DNA of 64,000 nt, from contig CM050449.1 of the NCBI GenBank assembly GCA_027563935.2, positions 48,644,507-48,708,506 on the forward strand, given 5' to 3'. Positions 32,806 to 44,545 of the stretch are shown piece after piece (position 1 is the first letter of the stretch; the number at the start of each line of letters is the position of its first letter). The notes beneath the pieces were generated by a model. It did no database searches. It was not told where the DNA came from and saw only the letters and a list, made by a program, of their open reading frames with translations. The stretch is from Costus lasius. Lineage: Eukaryota; Streptophyta; Magnoliopsida; Zingiberales; Costaceae. The position numbers and the translations under genes were made by a program.

Positions 32806-35633
32806 ATGAACAATGGCAGATGGTCACTGCGATCTACCCTGGAAAGGGATAAGTTGGTTGGATCCAACTTAAAGGATTGGTATATGAACTTGAGAAATGT
32901 GCTCAAGCTCGAGAGGAAGCTATATGTTCTTCAGAAGCCAATTCCTGAGCCACTTCCATGCTTGGCCTCAGCAGCTGAGAAGGATGCTTATGATAAGCAT
33001 CAAGCTGATACTTTGGAGATTGCACAATTGATGCTAACCAACATGTCGCCCGAGCTAAGAGGGCAATATGAATCTAAGAGTGCCTCTGAAATTATTTCTA
33101 GTCTAAGGCAGCTCTTTGATGCATTGGTTGAGCTCAACCCTCCTAAAGTAGACATTCAATGTGTTAAGCCCAAAGGCTTAACTAAAACATTGAAAATAAA
33201 GATGGAAAGAGTCAGGAATAATAAGTGCTACTCATGTGGAGGACCACCTCACATGATAAAGGACATAGTACGACTTAAGAATGAGAAGAAGAGAGGCAAG
33301 GCTTCGTCTTCATGCTCAGGTATCTATGTTACAGAAGTCAATCTTTCTACTTCTATGTCATGGGTATTGGATACCGCATGTGGAGCTCATATTTGTACAA
33401 ATATGCAGGGGCTCAAGAAAAGTAGATCGGTGCGACCTGGAGAGATTGACCTACGCTTTGGAAATGGGGCACAGGTTGCTGCTGTTGCTGTAGGCGTCTT
33501 GACTCTCTCCTTGCCTTCTGGACTTCTATTAGAACTAGATAATTTCTTTTGTGTACCTTCACTTACTAAGAACATTGTATCCATTCCTTGCTTAGCAAAG
33601 AAGGGATTTAAGTTTGAAATAAATAAGAACTCTTGTTCTTTTTCATTTGCAAATATGTTCTATGGGAAGGGTACTTTGTGCAATGGTCTGTATATCTTGG
33701 ATATGGAAAGTTCTATCTGTAACATAAGTAATAAAAGGACCAAACTGAGTGGTTCAGTTGGTGCTTTCCTATGGCACTGTCGATTAGCCCATATAAACAA
33801 AAATCGCATCCAACAACTCCATGCAAATGGATTGTTAGATTCAAGTTCCTTGGAGGAATTTGATACCTATGAACCTTGTTTATTAGGGAAAATGACAAAG
33901 GCACCCTTCACCAAGATTGGTGAGAGGGCAGGAGGTTTATTGGATCTCATACATACTGATGTGTGTGGGCCTTTCAATAAACAAGCCAGAGGAGGGTACA
34001 ACTACTTCATTACCTTCACTGATGACTTCAGTAGGTATGGATATGTCTACCTAATGAGACATAAATCTGAGTCCTTTGAGAAATTCAAAGAGTTCAAGAA
34101 TGAAGTAGAGAACCAGCTTGGAAGATACATTAAAGCTCTTCGATCAGATCGAGGTGGAGAATACCTGAGTGGAGAGTTCTTTGACTATCTGAGAGAGTCT
34201 GGGATCATATCCCAACTCACTCCTCCTGAAACACCTCAATGGAATGGTGTGTCTGAAAGGAGAAATCGAACTTTATTGGATATGGTTCGATCTATGATGA
34301 GTCATGCAACTCTACCTCCCTCATTCTGGGGGCATGCACTTGAGACAACTTCTCTGATACTGAATAATGTTCCATCTAAGAGTGTCTCCAAAATACCATA
34401 CGAGGTATGGAGTGGGAGACGCCCTAATTTCACGTTTATCAGGATCTGGGGATGTGAGGCTTATGTCAAACGTCAGGATTCTAGCAAGCTAGAACCTAGA
34501 TCTGATAAGTGTGTATTTGTGGGGTATCCGAAGGAAACTAAAGGATACTACTTCTATGTCCCAACCGAGAACAAAGTTTTTATTGCTCGGGGTGCTGTCT
34601 TTCTAGAGAAAGAATTTCTTATGAAAGAAGTTAGTGGGAGGGAGTTTGACTTGGATGAGGTCCAAGTGCAACCACAAGACAAAGAGATAGAATCTGAGCC
34701 ATCTGCACCAGTTGTTATACAACCTGAGGCTCAGACACAGGTCCCACGTAGGTCTGGGAGGATTCGTCGTGCACCTGAGAGGTACGGGTCGCTGCCGACT
34801 CAACACGATGGAATTTTCATCATTGAGGATGAACCCAGAACCTATGATGAGGCGGTCAGTGGACCGGACTCCGAGAGATGGCTTGACGCCATGCGATCTG
34901 AGATGGATTCCATGTCGGCTAACCAAGTCTGGGATTTGGTTAAGCTGCCTGATGGGATAAAACCCATAGGGTGTAAATGGGTCTTCAAGAAGAAGACAGA
35001 CATGGATGGCAATATAGTTACCTATAAGGGTAGACTAGTGGCTAAAGGTTTTAAACAAGTCCACGGGGTGGACTATGATGAAACATTCTCGCCAGTTGCC
35101 ATGATCAAGTCCATTCGGATTCTGCTTGCTATAGCTGCATATCATGACTATGAGATATGGCAGATGGATGTGAAGACAGCGTTCCTTAATGGGAAGCTGA
35201 CTGAGGATGTGTACATGACACAACCTGATGGCTTCATCCATCCTGCAGAGGCTAGTAAGGTCTGCAGGCTAAAGAGATCCATTTATGGATTAAAGCAAGC
35301 ATCTCGAAGTTGGAATCTTCGATTTGATGAAGCTGTGAGAGATTATGGCTTTATCAAAAGCGAAGATGACGCCTGTGTATATAGAAAATTCAGTGGAAGC
35401 TTGGTGATTTTTCTGGTCTTGTATGTCGATGACATACTGCTCATCGGAAACGACATCCCTAGTCTTCAAGCTGTGAAGACATGGTTGGGAAAGTGTTTTG
35501 AGATGAAAGACTTAGGGGAGGCCGCCTATATTCTAGGCGTGAGGATCTACCGAGAAAGATCCAAGAGGCTCTTGGCCCTTAGTCAGAGTACCTACATTGA
35601 TAAGGTCATGGAGAGGTTTAACTTAGAGCAATC
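32806..35633 (+). pseudogene. B2 gag-pol, shortened gag, truncated at RT/RNase H
   Basis: Open frame from M-N-N-G-R-W-S-L-R-S-T-L to the A5 insertion after 35633; the frame then runs 12 codons into LTR. The upstream in-frame ATG at 32758 lies before the acceptor-like site, so 32806 is preferred. Gag lacks roughly 100 residues of the capsid C-terminal half relative to family A (direct join at R-Q-L-F-D-A-L to V-E-L-N-P). Its zinc knuckle reads C-x2-C-x4-H without the final Cys. Protease D-T-A-C-G, integrase HHCC and D-D-E, and RT with Y-V-D-D (near 35426) are present. RNase H is deleted. No internal stop in about 940 codons. Confidence 0.93.
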
Positions 35634-37354
35634 TGAAGAGTCCCCTTCAAGGGGGAGCGCAAGCGGATAAAACCCCTTTCAAGAGGGGGGGCCGAAACCC
35701 TAAATAAAGGGGGCGCAGGCATGTTTGCTAGGGTTTCAACAACATAATCGTTTATATGCTCATATGATCAACTTTGATGGATTAATTAGATCAAGAAGGA
35801 GATCATACCAATGCCATAGGGTTGAATGTCGGCTTGGAAGAAGAGAGCAACTTAGATCTCCTCCAAAAGTTCACACACAAGATGAAGATTGCTTACTTCC
35901 TTGGCGTCCCTTGTGCTAGCAAGGCACCCAAGCTTGCTTGTCGAATGGAAGGAGATGATGAAAAATCTCTCTTGGCCGATCCTTCTTCTCGTCAACTTAC
36001 ACCACCCAAGAATGTGTGTGTCGTCGAGAGCCAAAAGGGAGATGAGCGTTAGAGAAGCCTTGTGATCGAATGTGGAGACATTCATCACTTTGCAAAACCG
36101 AAATGCCAAAATTGGCAAGTCTTGAATACATGCGTTATGCGTTCACATGAAGTGAACCAAACGCATATCTCTTCTCTCAAATGAACCAAGCGCTCACATA
36201 TGAGCCGGTTCAATGCAGTTGGTCCAATGACCCAACCAAATCAGCCCAAGAATTGGTCCAGACCAAAATAAACCCTAAGGTTCAAAATCTGACCGTTCAT
36301 CTTTTGATGCCCTTGATCTCATCGATCTAGCATCCACACTCTCGATCGAAGCTTACCGATCTCAAGCCCTAATCAATCAAACATGATCAGACTGGATCTC
36401 ACTTACAATCAGAGTTTAAACTCCTTTAAACTGAATCAAAACAATCCAGTCCACACGATCTGACTCAAGTAAGCCATATCACCAAATTGTGCGACCCTAA
36501 GGGTTTCCTTTAAATGTCGGTAACGATAACTCACGTTATCACAATCAGTGAGGGGTATCTAGCAACACATCACTGTCTCCCGATATAAAGGAAAGAGTCT
36601 TCCAAGACTACACCCAAACCACAGCACAAGTGTGAATCCACTTCACAAGGCATACATTTATCCTTTGCCACTGGATGTTCTTATTGGACAACCATGTCAA
36701 GCTTGTAACTCCAATACGATGAGCATGATTAGATCAGATGATCATAGTCATCTGGGTATGGCCATACACTTTCTCAATCATCTCATCCAAGGGGGCCCTT
36801 TTAGAACATCACACTCCTTGAACAAGGAGACGGCAATCCTATGTCTATCACTAGTGTCCTAACCTTACTCATGATCATTATCCAAGATAGTTTATAACCA
36901 TTATCTTTCAAATGATATTGAACTACCTCAAAACAATGACAATCATCATTTAGAAACACAAGTGATCTCAAGTCAAAGGACATGTGCCACTTGTAGCATA
37001 CAAGGATTATTCACATTGTGACAAGCAATTGAATATCCTAGTAGGGTCTGTCCAGTACATCCAATGTACCCATGAGTCTACATCTTATTCCATGCTCGAA
37101 GCATCCTATAAGATTAGAACACATGTTAGTCTCAATCATATCAAGGCTGTCTCATGTTCACCAAGATATCTCGACTAAGGACTTAACTGTCAGCCTAGCT
37201 GAACAGCTTTGAGACATTATTCAGTAGTACACTTATTACAGCAGACAAGGTAACAAACTGAATAACAACCATGCCTTTATAAACACAAGAGTTTATTACA
37301 TGATACTGATACAATCCCAAAGGCCTCAAACATTAGCCTTAAGGGCATACCCCA
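35634..37354 (-). mobile_element. A5: family A LTR missing its terminal CA
   Basis: Reverse-oriented family A LTR inserted in B2 pol after GAGCAATC. The left end is intact (TGAAGAGTCCCC), but the right end stops at CATACCCCAA, two bases short, and joins family B LTR sequence directly. Only one insertion flank (CAATC) remains. Contains ATG-GCA-TTG with donor-like GTATGA (about 35816-35803). Either a solo LTR or one LTR of an element lost with the deletion. Confidence 0.88.
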
Positions 37355-37413
37355 AGGGAAGTATGATATCCATGGAGCTCCTCTATGGTTCTATGACTGA
37401 GAGTGTATGGCCA
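37355..37413 (+). repeat. B2 3' LTR, first surviving piece
   Basis: 59 bp matching family B LTR from position 525 onward (GGGAAGTATGATATCC). It is cut by A6 after GGCCA, and LTR sequence resumes at 39107. Confidence 0.88.
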
Positions 37414-39101
37414 TGAAAGTCCCCTAACTAAGGGGGCGAAACCCTATAGGAGGCGCATATGAAAAACTTTGATGCAGCGGAAGGGGTTTCAAGGATCTAT
37501 GCATATAATATGTTCAACTTTAAATTCCAAAACGATTCTCACCATTGCCATCGCTTAGATGGTGTCTTGGAAGGAAAGGCGCAAGTGCTCCTTCTCCAAA
37601 GGTGACGCACACAATTGGTGTCGCCTACTCTTCCTTGGTGCTCCTTGTGCTAGCAAGGTTCCAAGAAGTCGTTGTCGAATGGAAGGGGAGAGATCTCCTT
37701 TGCTTGGCGATTGCTTCATTCTCCTTTCGTCAATCTCTTCACCACACGAGAGTGCCCAACCGAATAACTCAAGTTGGCGACAAGAGAGGAGGAGAGGCGA
37801 GAGAGTAGAGCGCCTTAGGCGTGAACGTGAGTCATGGTCACGTATGTGATCATGCTTTCTAAAAATAGAAAGCCACTCACTCACATGCGATCATGGGTTT
37901 ACCCCAATCGCAAACTCCTCTCAATTTGAACCATGCGCTCAACCAATGAGCTGGTTCAATTTGGTTTGTTTTAATAACCAAATAAACCAAGCAATCAGTC
38001 CAGACCACAATAAACCCTAAGGCTCTTGATCTGACCGTCGATCTCTTGATGCTCCTGATCTCACTGATCTAGCATCCAATCTCTCGATCGAAGCTTACCG
38101 ATCTCAAGCCCTAATCAATCAAACATGATCAGACCAGATCTCACTTACAATCAGAGATTAAATCCCTTTAAACTGAACCTAAACAATTCAGTCCACACGA
38201 TCTGACTTAAGTAAGCCATATCATCAAATTGTGCGACCCTGAGGGTTTCCTTTAAATGTCGGTAACGATAACTCACGTTATCACGATCAGTGAGGGGTAT
38301 CTAGCAACACATCACTGTCTCCCGATATAAAGAAAAGAGTCTTCCAAGACTACACCCAAACCACAGCACAAGTGTGAATCAAACTCACAAGGCATGCATG
38401 TTTCCTTTGCCACTGGATGTTCTTATTGGACAAGCGTGTCAAGCTTGTAGCTCCAATATGATAAGTATGATTAGAACAGATGAACACAGTCACCTGGGTA
38501 TGGCCATACACTTTCTCAATCATCTCATCCAGGGGGCCCCTTTAGAACATCACACTCCTTAAACAAGGAGACGGCAATCCTTTGTCTATCACTAGTGCCC
38601 TAACCTGACTCAAGCTCACCATCCAAGATAGTCTATAATCATTATGTTTCAAATGGTATTGAACTAACTCAAAACAATGACAATCATCATTTAGAAACAC
38701 AAGTGATCTCAAGTCAGAGGAAATGTGCCACTTGTCGCAATCAAGGATTATTCACATTGTGACAAACAATTGAATATCCTAGTAGGGTCTGTCCAGTACA
38801 TCCAATGTACCCATGAGTCTACATCTTATTCCATGCTCGAAGCATCCTATAAGATTAGAACACATATTAGTCTTAACCATATCAAGGCTGTCTCATGTTC
38901 ACCAAGATATATCGACTAAGGACTTTATAGCATGTTAGCCCAGCTAAACAGCTTTGAGACATTATTCAGAAGTACAATTATTGCAGCAGACAATATAACA
39001 ACCTGAATAACAACCATGCCTTTATAAACATAAGAGTTTATTACATGATACTGATACAATCCCAAGGCCTCAAACATTAGCCTTAAGGGCATACCCCAAC
39101 A
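37414..39101 (-). mobile_element. A6: solo family A LTR
   Basis: 1688-bp LTR in reverse orientation with complete ends (TGAAAGTCCCC ... CATACCCCAACA), flanked by GGCCA at 37409-37413 and 39102-39106, inside the B2 3' LTR. It has ATG-GCA-ATG with donor-like GTGAGA (about 37554-37540). Confidence 0.94.
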
Positions 39102-39106
39102 GGCCA

Positions 39107-40411
39107 TACCCAGGTAAGAACCTATTTTAGTCATAGCCATGTGATTGGGTGAAAACAAGTGGTGACACACTTGTCCAATCGGATATCAGTCCGGCAAAGA
39201 GACTGTAATGCATCTGTACCTAGTTGCGATGATGGGGATGTCGATGTCGATATCCATTCCAATGACCTGGGTAGCAGCGATGCACTGCTAGGTGCCACTC
39301 ACTGCTTGTGGTGACCTTTGGTCAGCACTGCCAGCGTCAGAAGAACCTACAGGGTCGCACACCTTGATACTTGAGTTCTCGTATTGATCGAGAAGCCTTA
39401 TGATCAAGTTATTGGATAACTCGGATCTAATTGGGAGATTTCATCAGCACCAATGGGCCTGATGAGATGGAAGAATGTTATTGGAACCAAACTTCATTTT
39501 TGGCAGGTTGACCCGTATTTGACCATGGTTGGTCACACTTGGATTAGGGTTGCATTGGATTGGATCCAAATGCTTAATCAACCCATAGGATGAAGTTTGG
39601 GCTAGCTCATTATCCAATGAAGCCCAATAACAAGTTCTCATGAAGAGAAGAGAGGCTAAAAGGGTATAATGGGGAGAAACCCAACCCCATTGGCGCCTAA
39701 GGGGCATAATGGGGTTAGGGTGGCAAAATTGCTTCATTAAGGAAGCAATTTGCGCCTAGCCCTTCTCCCTTGATGGTATGAATGTATTTAAGGCATGTCT
39801 TGGGCTGATATGGTACTTGTGCAATTATGGAAAGGTTGAATGAAGTTTATGGTAAAGCCTTGGAGACTTTCCTTGCATCAAACCTCCTCATCCTAGCCCT
39901 ACACTTGTCATGATCCTAGCCCTTGCCCTAATCGCCTCTTGCCCTATATATGTGACCCTAGCCGCCCCCTCTTATATGATTCATCCTTGGAGGCGTGAAC
40001 ATAAGAAGGGAGCGAGAGCAAGGAGCAAAGGCGCAATCTCTTCCTCTTCCATCAAGTGGCCGCAAGCTTCTCCTTCCTTACCACTTGGCGCATCTTTCTC
40101 TCTTGGTGGCGCAAGGTGGTTGGAGTATCTCCCTAAGGCTTGGATCTTCTTCCCGAGGCTAGCACCGGGCGTGGAAGAAGAGGACTCGAGGCATCCGTGT
40201 GTGTGAGACTGCAGAGGGCGCACAGTTGGGCGCCTATCACGACATCGACCTCATCTTGCTCTGAGGTATTTTCTAACTCATCGTGTCGACCCCCTTGCAT
40301 GCGATCTTCACTAGGTTTTTGGGACCGACCTGTTTCGGGGACATTCTTCCGCTGTGCAATGTATGTATGTGTCTCTGAAAAATTGTAAAATGCCCCCGGG
40401 GTTTCCCAACA
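39107..40411 (+). repeat. B2 3' LTR, second piece
   Basis: Remainder of the family B LTR, ending GGTTTCCCAACA, followed by target duplication ACCCT at 40412-40416. Confidence 0.93.
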
Positions 40412-40416
40412 ACCCT

Positions 40417-41043
40417 CTCCATGTTATCCAGCGTGTGGAAGTCTAGGCGCTCGTCTAAAGAAGAGATCTTCTCTCATACAACATTCATCATCTTTACCTA
40501 GCATTGCATGTCTATCTCCATAGCCCTTTGTCTGTCTCCCTGGGAGGATTGCTCCTGGTGCATGTACTATAAATTAAGGTCCATCTAATCTTGGACCTCA
40601 CCCTGGCGAAGCTGCTCCTCGTGCATCTCCTGGAGAAGGGCCATCATGGACCCCATAGAAGAAGCGCTATCAAAGTGAAATGCGTCGGGGTTAGCAGGAG
40701 CACAGTCTACTGGATCTAGGACTAGATCAGCCACTGGCTGTATGCACCAATTCTTCTTATCGCGCACAATAGTGCACTTAGTGTTTAGCAGGGGTAGCGT
40801 GAACTGGCTGTCTTTAAAGGTGAGGCAGTCAAAATCACCTCGGCGGACTAAAAGCTTCATTGCAATGCATGACTCGATATCGAGTTGATTGTTGCCCGCG
40901 AGCTTCCGATGCACCATATGGAATGATCCCCAAAGAAACCGCCAACAGGGTGATCAAGCCGCCCATAACGATGGCTCCTTTCTTTGAATGTGCAACCCGA
41001 CTGAATTGCATTGCCAAGTGGTATCTGAAATCAACCTAAAAAG
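40417..41043 (-). pseudogene. Athila-ORF1-like pseudogene, middle piece
   Basis: Minus-strand reading contains F-R-Y-H-L-A-M-Q-F-S-R-V-A, then G-A-I-V-M-G-G-L-I-T-L-L-A, as expected for the conserved core of plant Athila ORF1-like (retroelement) proteins, then a longer open stretch (40917-40585) and a Gln-rich coiled segment. A frameshift lies near 40920 and several stops at 40580-40440. It joins 50139 on its upstream side across A7 (AAAAG) and 29257 downstream across B2 (ACCCT). The family assignment is from motif memory and is moderate. Confidence 0.55.
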
Positions 41044-42728
41044 TGTTGGGGTATGCCCTTAAGGCTAATGTTTGAGGCCTTGGGATTGTATCAGTATCAT
41101 GTATAAACTTTTATGTTTATAAAGGCAATGGTTGTTATTCAGGTTGTTACCTTGTCTGCTGTAATAAGTGTACTTCTGAATAATGTCTCAGTACTGTTCA
41201 GCTAGGCTGACATGCAGTAAAGTCCTTAGTCGATATATCTTAGTGAACATGAGACAGCCTTGATATGGTTAAGACTAATATGTGTTCTAATCTTATAGGA
41301 TGCTTCGAGCATGGAATAAGATGTAGACTCATGGGTACATTGGATGTACTGGACAGACCCTACTAGGTTATTCAATTGCTTGTCACAATGTGAATAATCC
41401 TTGAATTCGACAAGTGGCACATTTCCTCTGACTTGAGATCACTTGTGTTTCTAAATGATGATTGTCATTGTTTTGAGGTGGTTCAATATCATTTGAAACA
41501 TAATGGTTATAGACTATCTTGGATGGTGAGCTTGAGTCAGGTTAGGGCACTAGTGATAGACAAAGGATTGCCGTCTCCTTGTTTAAGGAGTGTGATGTTC
41601 TAAAGGGCCCCCCCTGGATGAGATGATTGAGAAAGTGTATGGCCATACCCAGGTGACTATGTTCATCTGATCTAATCATGCTCATCATATTGGAGTTACA
41701 GGCTTGACACGCTTGTCCAATAAGAACATCCAGTGGCAAAGGAATCTTGTATGCCTTGTGAGTTGATTCACACTTGTGCTGTGGTTTGGGTGTAGTCTTG
41801 GAAGACTCTTTCCTTTATATCGGGAGACAGTGATGTGTTGCTAGATACCCCTCACTGATCGTGATAACGTGAGTTATCGTTACCGACATTTAAAGGAAAC
41901 CCTCAGGGTCGCACAATTTGATGATATGGCTTACTTAAGTCAGATCGTGTGGACTGAATTATTTGGGTTCGGTTTAAAGGGATTTAATCTCTGATTGTGA
42001 GTGAGATCTGTCTGATCATGTTTGATTGATTAGGGCTTGAGATCGGTAAGCTTCGATCGAGAGAATGGATGCTAGATCGGTGAGATCAGGGGCATCAAGA
42101 GATGAACGGTTAGATCTGAAACCTTAGAGTTTATTATGATCTAGACCAAATTGCTTGGGTTAATTGGTCTTTGAACCAAACCAAATTGAACCAGCTCATC
42201 ATGTGAGCGTATGGTTCAAGTGAAGAGGTTTTTGCGATTGGGATAAACCCATGGTCGCATGTGGAGGAGTGGTTTTCTATTTTTAGATAACATGATCACT
42301 ACGTGACCACAACTCACGTTGTATCTTCACGCTTTCCTCTCGCCCTCTTGTCGTCTCTTGTTTTTGGGTTCTTACACTCTTTTGCGAGAGAAGAAGGTGG
42401 ACGACATTGGTGAAGGTTTCGGCCAAGCAAAATTCTTCTCATCCCTTTCACTCGACAAGAACTCCTTAGAACCTTGCTAGCACAAGGAGCACTAAGGGAG
42501 TAGGCGACATCATTTGTGTGCGGTACCTTAGGAGGAAAGCTCTCTTGTGATCTTCTTCCAAAGCTCCATCAAAGCGATGGCCATGGTATGAATCTTCTCT
42601 GATCTATACTAGTTCATGAAAGTTGATCATATGACATGCAAAAGGTCATGAGAAACCCTTGCTTCCGCTCGAAAATTATTGTTATGCGCCTATCTAGGGT
42701 TTTCGCTCCCCCTTGAAGGGGACTTACA
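41044..42728 (+). repeat. A7 5' LTR
   Basis: 1685 bp, TGTTGGGG...GACTTACA. Candidate TATA-like TTTATAT at 41814-41820 (weak). Contains ATG-GCC-ATG at 42577-42585 followed by donor-like GTATGAAT. Confidence 0.94.
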
Positions 42729-42730
42729 AT

Positions 42731-42742
42731 TGGTATCAGAGC
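42731..42742 (+). other. A7 primer binding site
   Basis: TGGTATCAGAGC, two nt after the 5' LTR. Confidence 0.92.
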
Positions 42743-44545
42743 ATGCGGTTCTTGCTTGTTCATATGATTGCTTAATCTTCATGTTTGATCCATGAATGCG
42801 CTTATGAATAGATCTAGAGTTAACATGCGAATTTTACATGCTTGTTTGAGATGTTTTTCTCCTTGGCGCATGTTTCTTGTTGGCGCATATTGTATGTTTT
42901 CTCAAAACATTATATTACATGCGCGACTCATTATAGATCTAAGGCCCTGCTTTAAACCCTTAGACGGGTTATTAGGGTTGAAGTCATCCCCTAGGTTAGA
43001 TCCAGACAGTCTGATCAGACCATCTGACAGCCTTGATGGGTTGACCAGATAGCACCTGTGCATAAGCACCTGGTGGCTATAGGTCGACTGTAGACAGGCG
43101 TGTAGCGATGTCTGGTTGAGACAACTAATGAACGCACATGAGTTAGGCCCGGGGTCACACCCGCTTGCCAGACCTCATAGTGGTCGTTCAGCCCTGGCGC
43201 ATGCATAGTTGACCACTGGGTCGACTCAAGTCAGTTAGGACTTGGTGCATGCAAGGGCAGTGGATCTGACTAGGTTGGATGAGTGGATCCCTAGTAATGG
43301 ACCGTTGTAAGGTTGTAGGGCAAATAAGGAAATTAAAATTGATGCCTATGGGGTTTTCGAAATTTAATTTTCATGATTGGATCACATGTTGATTGATGCC
43401 TATGTATGTTTATTTATTCTTATGTGGGCTGCCCATGTTAATTGTGTGCTGTGCTGGGGCCTGCGTGCCTGGAAATTAAAGTTGTAAATTAATTATTGTG
43501 ATCTGCGTATCACATTGTATTTAATTTATAAAGTGTAATTGACCTGCGTGTCAATCTTGTCTAGATAGATTAATTTGTAAGTTAATCAGACAAGAGCACA
43601 GAGCACACTTGGCAGAGGCGCATGCAGCAGTGGCTTGACCAGGTGGGAGGTCTAGGGTTAGACCCTAGGATAGGCGCATTTTACCTGGTGGGTGCACCTG
43701 AGCTGCAGTTGGTGCTTGGGCCCTGGTTTGGGCCAAATGAGCAGCTAAAAGACCCATGAAGAAAAGCAAGTGAAGACTTATGTTAATTAAGGTCTTACTT
43801 AGGCTATGGGCTTTTACCACATAAGATCCATGCTTTCTTTTATTGTTTAAATAAGTAGAATAGCATGATTTATTTATCTTCTGCTATCACCATAGGAAAT
43901 GCATGATAGTGAAGAAGATAAAAGACCGTTAAAATCCAACGCTTAAATATCAAGCTCGTAAGCCTTCTGACGCGAAACCTCACTGTTCTGATTATCGTTG
44001 GAGCCGTGTTGTACCCACTCAGTGGGCACGTCCATCTATCTTCAGACGGTGCGGGATTACACCTGCGTGTTACAGAGAAGGGATTTATCGCTTCTCGTTG
44101 CTCAGCATAGCACGTGGTGGTCCAGGGAGTAGGTCGGGTCAGCTTGACCATGTAGGCTACATATGTGGAGCATATGGTAGCGCATGGAGGCAGCCATCTG
44201 TGGGGTCAGAGATTGTGTTGTACCAACTCAGTTGGCACAGTCTGCTGGATTGCCCAAATGAAGGGGAATCGCACGGGTTGGCGATTGGCAGGGACTGCCT
44301 ACCAGAAAGTAGTGCTTGTACTCTCTGTGCATCTTATCTCGCCTGAGCGGGACGCGGAGACCAAGTATGAAATCTGGATCCCATCTCACTAAAAGAGTTC
44401 TACTCTTTCGGGCTGTTTTGCTGGATTTTTCAGCCAGATAAAATAGTGAGAAAAAGAATCATTCTTAAGTCCTGAATTGATTCTTTACATTGATACTGAC
44501 CTTGCTGTTCTTGCATTGTTGTAGATTCCTGCAGCAACGAACACC
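42743..44545 (+). other. A7 untranslated leader
   Basis: 1.8-kb leader with no supported ORF. Holds the three-hairpin block and acceptor-like site; it lacks the tandem array and LTR-end-like copies found in A2 and A8. Confidence 0.8.
44000..44360 (+). promoter_or_regulatory. A7 leader three-hairpin block
   Basis: Hairpins at 44000-44033, 44210-44243 and 44322-44360. The middle hairpin has AGATTGTG instead of AGACTGTG, turning one C-G pair into U-G, so pairing is kept. The small GGCAG/CTGCC hairpin is at 44287-44299. Confidence 0.6.

Larger units (their letters stand above)
29258..40411 (+). mobile_element. B2: family B element carrying two family A LTRs and a deletion
   Basis: Flanked by ACCCT at 29253-29257 and 40412-40416. 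It has a complete 5' LTR (29258-31146), PBS 31148-31159, leader, and an open gag-pol to 35633, then LTR A5. About 1.3 kb (end of RT, RNase H and the first 524 bp of the 3' LTR) is missing between A5 and 37355. The remaining 3' LTR is at 37355-37413 and 39107-40411, split by solo LTR A6. By eye the 5' and 3' LTRs differ at about 18 of 1365 aligned positions (around 1.3%). Confidence 0.93.
42586..44524 (+). other. A7 predicted leader intron
   Basis: 1939-nt interval from GTATGAAT after the LTR ATG-GCC-ATG to TTGTTGTAG at 44524, with a CTGAC branch-like motif about 27 nt upstream. The joined frame reads M-A-M-I-P-A-A-T-N-T and then the gag Met at 44546. Confidence 0.52.
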
